This document shows, piece after piece, positions 6,560 through 10,918 of a stretch of DNA of 10,918 nt. The stretch is from Pseudomonadota bacterium. GTDB taxonomy: Bacteria > Pseudomonadota > Alphaproteobacteria > Rhizobiales > Hyphomicrobiaceae. A model generated the notes under the pieces. The model worked only from the letters and a program-made list of their open reading frames with translations. It made no database searches and was not told where the DNA came from. The position numbers and the translations under genes were made by a program. Positions within the stretch are counted from its first letter, which is position 1. Each line of letters opens with the position of its first letter. Location: contig JAEVZQ010000015.1 in the NCBI GenBank assembly GCA_023392135.1, positions 1 to 10,918 of the forward strand, given 5' to 3'.

Positions 6560-7567
6560 ATCTTTGTCGACCACCTGAAATCCCTGCCAATAGGGATCGC
6601 GGTCGTCAACAAAGATGGTGTTGAAGCCGGTGACGCGCGCCCAACCCTGGATGGACGGGATGATCGCGTCATAGTCGCCCACTTTGGAGCGGCCGGCGAT
6701 GCGGCCGATGAACTGCGAGCCGATGATGCTCTCGTGCACGAACTCCTGGCCCTCGCTCAGCCGTCCCTGAGCGGCCCATTGCGCCATGCGTGCCGAGGTG
6801 CCTGTGCCGCACGGCGAGCGATCGATGGCCTTGTCGCCGTAGAACACCGCGTTGCGCGCGGTGCTGTCAGGCTTCGTCGGCTTGCCGGTCCACATGACAT
6901 GGCTCAAGCCTTTGATCTCGGGCTTCTCAGGGTGCACGAACGAGAAGGTCTCGCCGAACACCCGGCGTACGATGGGGCTGAGTGTCACCACCTTGCTCGG
7001 CGGAAAATGCTCGAGCCCGCGGAACGTCTCCTGCGGCTCGACGATCGCATAGAAGTTGCCGCCATAGGCAACGTCCACCGTCAGCCGGCCGATTCCCGGC
7101 ACATCCGCCTCGAGGCCGGTGGCGTGCAGGTATGACGGGACGTTCGTGATGCGCACCCAGTCCACATAGGGTCCATTCTGGCCGTACTCGGCGACGACCA
7201 TCCCGGCCGGCGTGTCGAGCTGGAGCTGGCCCGGCGTGCGCGGTTGCACCAGCCCGCGCTCGATGGCGGTCGTCACCGTGCCGATGGTGCCGTGGCCGCA
7301 CATGGGCAGGCAGCCGGACGTCTCGATGAAAAGGATGGCGACGTCGCAATCCTCGCGCGTCGGCGGCATCAGGATGGAGCCCGACATGATGTCGTGGCCG
7401 CGCGGCTCGAACATCAGGGCTTTGCGGATCCAGTCGTACTCGGCGAGAAAATGCGCGCGTTTCTCGATCATCGTCTTGCCGCTGAGCGCCGGGGCACCGC
7501 CAGCAACAACCCGAACCGGATTTCCGCAGGTGTGTCCGTCGATGCAGAAGAACGTATGGGTAGCCAT
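6557..7567 (-). CDS. Proline racemase family enzyme, probable 4-hydroxyproline 2-epimerase
   Basis: The predicted protein has 336 residues and is cofactor-independent. It would invert the alpha carbon of an imino acid, most likely trans-4-hydroxy-L-proline to cis-4-hydroxy-D-proline. The two catalytic cysteines expected for a two-base mechanism are present: Cys90 in CLPMCGHGTIG and Cys253 in DRSPCGTGTSARMA. A Thr at the second site would instead indicate the trans-3-hydroxyproline dehydratase branch. Other family features are FFCIDGHTCGNPVRVV at 6-21, MFEPRGHDIMSGSI at 52-65 and DVAYGGNFYA at 165-174. The ATG at 7565-7567 has AGGAG about ten bases upstream. It lies 17 bases after the FAD oxidoreductase gene, so the two form an operon, and that partner is the enzyme expected to oxidise the D-epimer. 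Proline racemase activity cannot be excluded from sequence alone. Confidence 0.9.
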   Translation of the reverse strand: MATHTFFCIDGHTCGNPVRVVAGGAPALSGKTMIEKRAHFLAEYDWIRKALMFEPRGHDIMSGSILMPPTREDCDVAILFIETSGCLPMCGHGTIGTVTTAIERGLVQPRTPGQLQLDTPAGMVVAEYGQNGPYVDWVRITNVPSYLHATGLEADVPGIGRLTVDVAYGGNFYAIVEPQETFRGLEHFPPSKVVTLSPIVRRVFGETFSFVHPEKPEIKGLSHVMWTGKPTKPDSTARNAVFYGDKAIDRSPCGTGTSARMAQWAAQGRLSEGQEFVHESIIGSQFIGRIAGRSKVGDYDAIIPSIQGWARVTGFNTIFVDDRDPYWQGFQVVDKD

Positions 7568-7584
7568 GGCAATGAGTCTCCTGA

Positions 7585-8817
7585 TCAGAAGCGCTGTGCG
7601 CTGTAAGGGGAGAGATCGATTGCGGGCTGCTCGCCGGCCATCAGTGCGCCGATCAGCTCGGCGGTGGCTGCAGCTTGCGTCAGTCCGTGATGTGCGTGGC
7701 CGAAGGCGTAAAAGATCTTGCTGCTCCAGCGCGAGGTCGAGATGACCGGCAGCGAATCCGGAAGCGACGGCCGGCAGCCCATGTAGTCGACCCGACCTTC
7801 TTCCTGTAGCCCGGGAGCGAACGCATGGGCCTTGGCGAGCAGCGCCTCGACCCGCTTCCAGTTTGGCGATGCGGAAGTGCTGGCGAGCTCCACGGCGCCG
7901 CCAATTCGCAGGCCGGTTTTGAGCGGAGTGAACACGAAGGCGTGCTCTTCGAACATGATCGGACGAGAGAGCGTAATGCCCGGGCTCGAAATGGTGGCAT
8001 TGTAGCCGCGCTCGGTATCGAGCGGGATTTTGTCGCCGAGGCAGGCGGCGAGGTGCCTCGACCAAGCACCGGCCGCAACCACGACCCGGTCCGCTGTCAT
8101 CGTGCGGCCGCGTTCCAGTACGACGACCGGCTCGTCGCCGCTGGCGATTGCGATCCCGCTGACGTTGCCTTCGAGCAGTTGCGCACCCCGCTCGGCGGCG
8201 GCCGAGGTCAGCTTCAAAGCGAGCTCATAAGGATCGTTCACATGGGCGACACTGGGGAAGAATGCGGCGCGCTGGAACCTGTCCGCAAGCGCAGGCTCCA
8301 TCGTTCGCAGGACCGAGCCGTCGACCAGCTCGATCGGAATGCCGGCTTCGACCTGCTCCCGGTAGCCCGCTTTGCTCGCCTCGAAGGCATCGACGTTCTC
8401 GTACACGTAAAGCATGCCATTGCGGTTCAATTCCCGCTTGAGGTTCAGCCGTCCCAGCAGCCGCTCCCATGCAGGCAGGGCCATCAGCTGCAGGGGCACA
8501 ATACCCTTTTTCGAGCGCTGCATGCGCGCGGGCGTGCTGGCGAGCAGGAACCGGAAGAGCCAGGGCGCGAGGCTGGCCACGTAGGCGGGACGGACGGCCA
8601 GCGGGCCCAGCGGGTCGATGAACCAGCGGGCAGCCTGGAGCAGCATCTTCGGTGAGGCGAGGGGCTGGATATCGACATGAGCCATGATGCCGGCATTTCC
8701 GCGCGAGGCCGCAGTCTGCTCTCCGCGGTCGATGAGCGTCACTGCACAGCCCTGATCGAGCAGCCGGTGCGCCGTCGTCAGCCCGATGATGCCCGCTCCG
8801 ATGATGATGACGTGCAT
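7585..8817 (-). CDS. FAD-dependent D-amino acid dehydrogenase/oxidase (DadA family), candidate D-hydroxyproline oxidase
   Basis: The predicted protein has 410 residues with the DAO fold. The N-terminal Rossmann motif MHVIIIGAGIIGLTTAHRLL has Gly7, Gly9 and Gly12, followed by VTLIDR at the end of the second strand. SRGNAGIM (about 39-46) binds the flavin, VVVAAGAWSRHLA is the second dinucleotide-contact region, and GHAHHGLTQAAATAELIGALMAG near the C-terminus is the conserved closing FAD contact. DadA-like enzymes oxidise D-amino acids to imino acids. In rhizobial and Pseudomonas hydroxyproline pathways a FAD oxidoreductase of this type converts cis-4-hydroxy-D-proline to 1-pyrroline-4-hydroxy-2-carboxylate. 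The neighbouring epimerase, 17 bases downstream in the same operon, supports that role. The ATG at 8815-8817 is immediately followed by the Rossmann strand; the ribosome site is weak (GAGGCGGA). The frame stays open far upstream, opposite the dehydratase gene, but that part is not coding. Confidence 0.9.
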   Translation of the reverse strand: MHVIIIGAGIIGLTTAHRLLDQGCAVTLIDRGEQTAASRGNAGIMAHVDIQPLASPKMLLQAARWFIDPLGPLAVRPAYVASLAPWLFRFLLASTPARMQRSKKGIVPLQLMALPAWERLLGRLNLKRELNRNGMLYVYENVDAFEASKAGYREQVEAGIPIELVDGSVLRTMEPALADRFQRAAFFPSVAHVNDPYELALKLTSAAAERGAQLLEGNVSGIAIASGDEPVVVLERGRTMTADRVVVAAGAWSRHLAACLGDKIPLDTERGYNATISSPGITLSRPIMFEEHAFVFTPLKTGLRIGGAVELASTSASPNWKRVEALLAKAHAFAPGLQEEGRVDYMGCRPSLPDSLPVISTSRWSSKIFYAFGHAHHGLTQAAATAELIGALMAGEQPAIDLSPYSAQRF

Positions 8818-9030
8818 GCGAGCGGTCCGCCTCGATTTCCCAGGTCGCCAGGTTCCGTTCTTTGCCCGACGGGATTGCGGATGTCGAGGTCTCGTAATGG
8901 TCCGCGTGAAATGGTCCCGCGCTGATCGGTTGACGAGCGCACGGTGTGGGGGTGATATCGATGCAGTGGGACCGGTGACCCCGGTGATGCTCCATTTCAA
9001 GCGCGCTAATCTCTGGCAGGGACGAAAAGA
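8818..9030. promoter_or_regulatory. Divergent intergenic region with candidate operators
   Basis: These 213 bases separate the minus-strand oxidase/epimerase operon from the plus-strand dehydratase and should carry both promoters. Repeats seen: AATGGTCCGCG (8896-8906) followed by AATGGTCCCGCG (8910-8921), period 14; CCGGTGA twice (8972-8978 and 8981-8987), period 9; and a perfect 8-base inverted pair TGAAATGG (8907-8914) / CCATTTCA (8992-8999) that brackets the predicted plus-strand promoter. They could be sites for a regulator of both units. No regulator gene lies inside the window, so the binding protein is unknown. Confidence 0.45.
8930..8958 (+). promoter_or_regulatory. Probable promoter of the dehydratase gene
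   Basis: TTGACG at 8930-8935 and TGATAT at 8953-8958 are 17 bases apart. The -35 box is near-perfect and the -10 box is modest. Transcription would start near 8965, leaving a leader of about 65 bases that contains the CCGGTGA direct repeats. Confidence 0.45.
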
Positions 9031-10836
9031 ATGGCCAAAACGACAGATGCGAAGCGGATGAAGCTGCGCTCCCAGGCCTGGTTCGACAACCCGGACAACA
9101 TCGACATGACGGCGCTCTACCTGGAGCGCATGACGAATTACGGCCTCACCATCGAGGAGCTGCAGTCTGGCAAGCCGATCATCGGCATCGCCCAGAGCGG
9201 CTCGGACATCACGCCCTGCAACCGCCACCACCTCGATCTCGCCAAGCGCGTGCGTGAGGGTATCCGCGAGGCGGGCGGCATCGCGTTCGAGTTTCCGGTT
9301 CATCCGATCCAGGAGACATTGAAGCGCCCCACCGCCGCGCTCGATCGCAACCTCCAGTATCTGAGCCTCGTGGAAGTGCTCTACGGGTATCCGATCGACG
9401 GCGTTGTACTCACGACCGGATGCGACAAGACCACCCCGGCGCAGATCATGGCCGCGGCGACCGTGGACATTCCGGCCATCGTCCTCTCCGGCGGACCGAT
9501 GCTGAACGGATGGTACAACGGCGAGCGCACCGGCTCGGGCACCATCGTCTGGCTGGCGCGCGAGATGCTGGCCAAGGGCGAGATCGACCACAAGAAGTTC
9601 GTCGAGATGGTCGCCTCCTCGGCACCATCGGTGGGCCACTGCAACACGATGGGCACGGCCTCGACCATGAACTCTCTTGCCGAGGCGCTGGGAATGAGCC
9701 TGCCTGGATGCGCCGCCATTCCGGGCCCCCATCGCGATCGCGGGCAGATCGCGTATCTCACTGGCAAGCGGGCCGTCGAGATCGTGCATGAGGATCTGAA
9801 GCCGTCCAGGATCCTGACCCGCGCGGCTTTCGAGAATGCCATCGTCGTCAACTCCGCCATCGGCGGCTCGACCAACGCACCGATCCACCTCAACGCCATC
9901 GCGCGGCACATCGGCGTCGAGCTCGACAACGATGATTGGGAGCGGATCGGCTATGACATCCCGCTGCTGGTCAACCTGCAGCCGGCGGGCGAGTACCTGG
10001 GCGAGGATTATTACCGCGCAGGTGGCGTGCCGGCCGTGGTCGCCGAGCTGATCGCCAAGGGGAAGATCCGCGAGGATGCCGTTACGGTGAACGGCAAGAC
10101 GCTGCTCGAGAACTGCAAGGACCGCTTCTCGTCCGACCGAAAGGTGATCAAGTCCTATGACGAGCCGCTGAAGCCGCACGCCGGGTTCCTCAACCTCAAG
10201 GGCAACCTCTTCGATAGCGCGATCATGAAGACCTCGGTGATCGACGAGGAATTCCGCAACCGCTACCTGTCCAACCCCAAGGATCCGAATGCCTTCGAGG
10301 GCAAGGCGGTCGTCTTCGACGGCCCGGAGGACTACCACGCCCGCATCGACGATCCGGCGCACGAGATCGACGAGAACACGATGCTGTTCATGCGTGGCAC
10401 GGGGCCGATCGGCTATCCCGGCGGCGGCGAGGTCGTGAACATGCGCACGCCGGCATATCTGCTCAAGAAGGGCGTGCGGGCGCTGCCGTGCATCGGTGAT
10501 GGCCGCCAGTCCGGCACCTCAGGCAGCCCCTCGATCCTCAATGCCTCGCCCGAGGCGGCCAACAACGGCGGGCTGGCGCTCCTCAGGACGGGCGATCGTG
10601 TCCGCATCGACCTCAACAAGCGTACAGCCGACATCCTGATCTCGGACGAGGAGCTGGAGCAGCGGCGCAAGGAGCTGATGGCGGCAGGCGGATACAAGTA
10701 TCCTGAGAGCCAGACACCTTGGCAGGAGATCCAGCGCAGTCTCGTCAATGAGATGAGCGAGGGCGACGTCCTGAAGAACGCGGTGAAGTATCAGCGTATT
10801 GCCGAGACGAAGGGCGTTCCGCGCGACAACCACTGA
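9031..10836 (+). CDS. IlvD/Edd family dehydratase, probable pentonate (xylonate/arabinonate-type) dehydratase
   Basis: The predicted protein has 601 residues. The family removes water from sugar acids or dihydroxy acids using a [2Fe-2S] cluster and Mg2+. It closely resembles, from memory, Caulobacter Xyl[81 protein letters not shown] and [20 protein letters not shown]. Cluster ligands by family alignment are Cys63, Cys131 and Cys204; Lys133 would be the carbamylated Mg ligand and Ser494 the catalytic base equivalent. These features and the length place it with sugar-acid dehydratases, not with true IlvD of branched-chain amino acid synthesis. D-xylonate or L-arabinonate are the likeliest substrates, but galactonate or other acids are possible. 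ATG 9031 has CAGGGACG about ten bases upstream. It is divergent from the hydroxyproline-type operon and 18 bases before a VOC gene. Confidence 0.9.
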   Translation: MAKTTDAKRMKLRSQAWFDNPDNIDMTALYLERMTNYGLTIEELQSGKPIIGIAQSGSDITPCNRHHLDLAKRVREGIREAGGIAFEFPVHPIQETLKRPTAALDRNLQYLSLVEVLYGYPIDGVVLTTGCDKTTPAQIMAAATVDIPAIVLSGGPMLNGWYNGERTGSGTIVWLAREMLAKGEIDHKKFVEMVASSAPSVGHCNTMGTASTMNSLAEALGMSLPGCAAIPGPHRDRGQIAYLTGKRAVEIVHEDLKPSRILTRAAFENAIVVNSAIGGSTNAPIHLNAIARHIGVELDNDDWERIGYDIPLLVNLQPAGEYLGEDYYRAGGVPAVVAELIAKGKIREDAVTVNGKTLLENCKDRFSSDRKVIKSYDEPLKPHAGFLNLKGNLFDSAIMKTSVIDEEFRNRYLSNPKDPNAFEGKAVVFDGPEDYHARIDDPAHEIDENTMLFMRGTGPIGYPGGGEVVNMRTPAYLLKKGVRALPCIGDGRQSGTSGSPSILNASPEAANNGGLALLRTGDRVRIDLNKRTADILISDEELEQRRKELMAAGGYKYPESQTPWQEIQRSLVNEMSEGDVLKNAVKYQRIAETKGVPRDNH

Positions 10837-10854
10837 GCTGGCTGGAGGATCGTC

Positions 10855-10918
10855 TTGGGTCCAAGATCGACGATCGCTACGATGATCCCGGCCATGCGCT
10901 ACGAGGATGCGTCGGCGG
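10855..10918 (+). CDS. Start of a probable VOC (glyoxalase/bleomycin-resistance fold) protein, truncated by the window
   Basis: Only about 21 residues are visible. A TTG at 10855 has GGAGG at 10844-10848, six bases upstream, and opens MGPRSTIATMIPAMRYEDAS. An in-frame ATG at 10882 (MIPAMRYEDAS) is the alternative but has no comparable ribosome site. The stretch ATMIPAMRYEDASA resembles the first beta strand and helix of VOC-fold proteins, which often read ViPalrY.DaaaAidW. It begins 18 bases after the dehydratase stop, so co-transcription is likely. The family assignment rests on a short segment. Confidence 0.5.
   Translation, partial: MGPRSTIATMIPAMRYEDASA

Noticed and set aside
7585..10362. 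A minus-strand open frame of 925 codons running from opposite the dehydratase into the FAD oxidoreductase.
   Set aside because: Only the part from 8817 downwards has family content. The upstream half is a mirror frame of the high-GC dehydratase gene, with His/Asp/Val/Leu-rich low-quality sequence and no domain.
1..10918. CRISPR arrays, insertion sequences, tRNA genes, prophage or toxin-antitoxin genes.
   Set aside because: I saw no regularly spaced repeats, no transposase or integrase motifs, no tRNA cloverleaf core and no recognisable toxin or antitoxin pair on either strand.

Overview
The window looks like chromosomal DNA from a high-GC alphaproteobacterium, most likely a Hyphomicrobiales (Rhizobiales) member. 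The reasons are the gene order SRP RNA-dnaX-ybaB-recR, a DnaX that has lost its four-cysteine zinc module as I recall for rhizobial DnaX proteins, an alphaproteobacterial-style GNAT acetyltransferase end, and a small secreted His/Arg-rich protein ending in a CIIVGPVWFCP-type motif. The lineage call rests on recognition of the translated proteins, not on a database search.

Left part (1-4445). The 3' end of a GNAT acetyltransferase (plus) meets a convergent NudC-type NADH pyrophosphatase (minus) with only 11 bases between the stop codons. Divergent from nudC comes the small SRP RNA gene with a well-spaced sigma70-like promoter, then dnaX, a YbaB/EbfC nucleoid-associated protein and recR, closely spaced on the plus strand. 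This is a conserved DNA replication and repair cluster: the clamp-loader subunit, a DNA-binding protein, and the RecFOR-pathway protein RecR.

Middle (4477-6559). A YeaE-like aldo/keto reductase follows recR after 31 bases. It is followed by an 843-base stretch with no convincing gene (5311-6153) that carries several strong inverted repeats. Next is a short secreted basic protein with a good Shine-Dalgarno sequence. Two hairpins separate it from the convergent genes that follow.

Right part (6557-10918). A minus-strand pair encodes a DadA-type FAD oxidoreductase and, 17 bases downstream, a proline racemase / 4-hydroxyproline epimerase family enzyme with both catalytic cysteines. Divergent from it is a 601-residue IlvD/Edd sugar-acid dehydratase resembling Caulobacter XylD, followed 18 bases later by the truncated start of a probable VOC (glyoxalase-fold) protein. 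The 213-base divergent intergenic region has a promoter-like TTGACG-N17-TGATAT and small direct and inverted repeats that could be operators. The epimerase and oxidase fit the first two steps of trans-4-hydroxy-L-proline degradation. The dehydratase fits the first step of non-phosphorylative pentonate degradation. Both routes are known to converge on alpha-ketoglutaric semialdehyde, which makes the arrangement coherent as a catabolic locus, although the later enzymes are not in the window.

I found no mobile element, CRISPR array, tRNA or rRNA. Most of the window is ordinary. The stretches most worth a second look are the structured gene-free region and the divergent catabolic locus.
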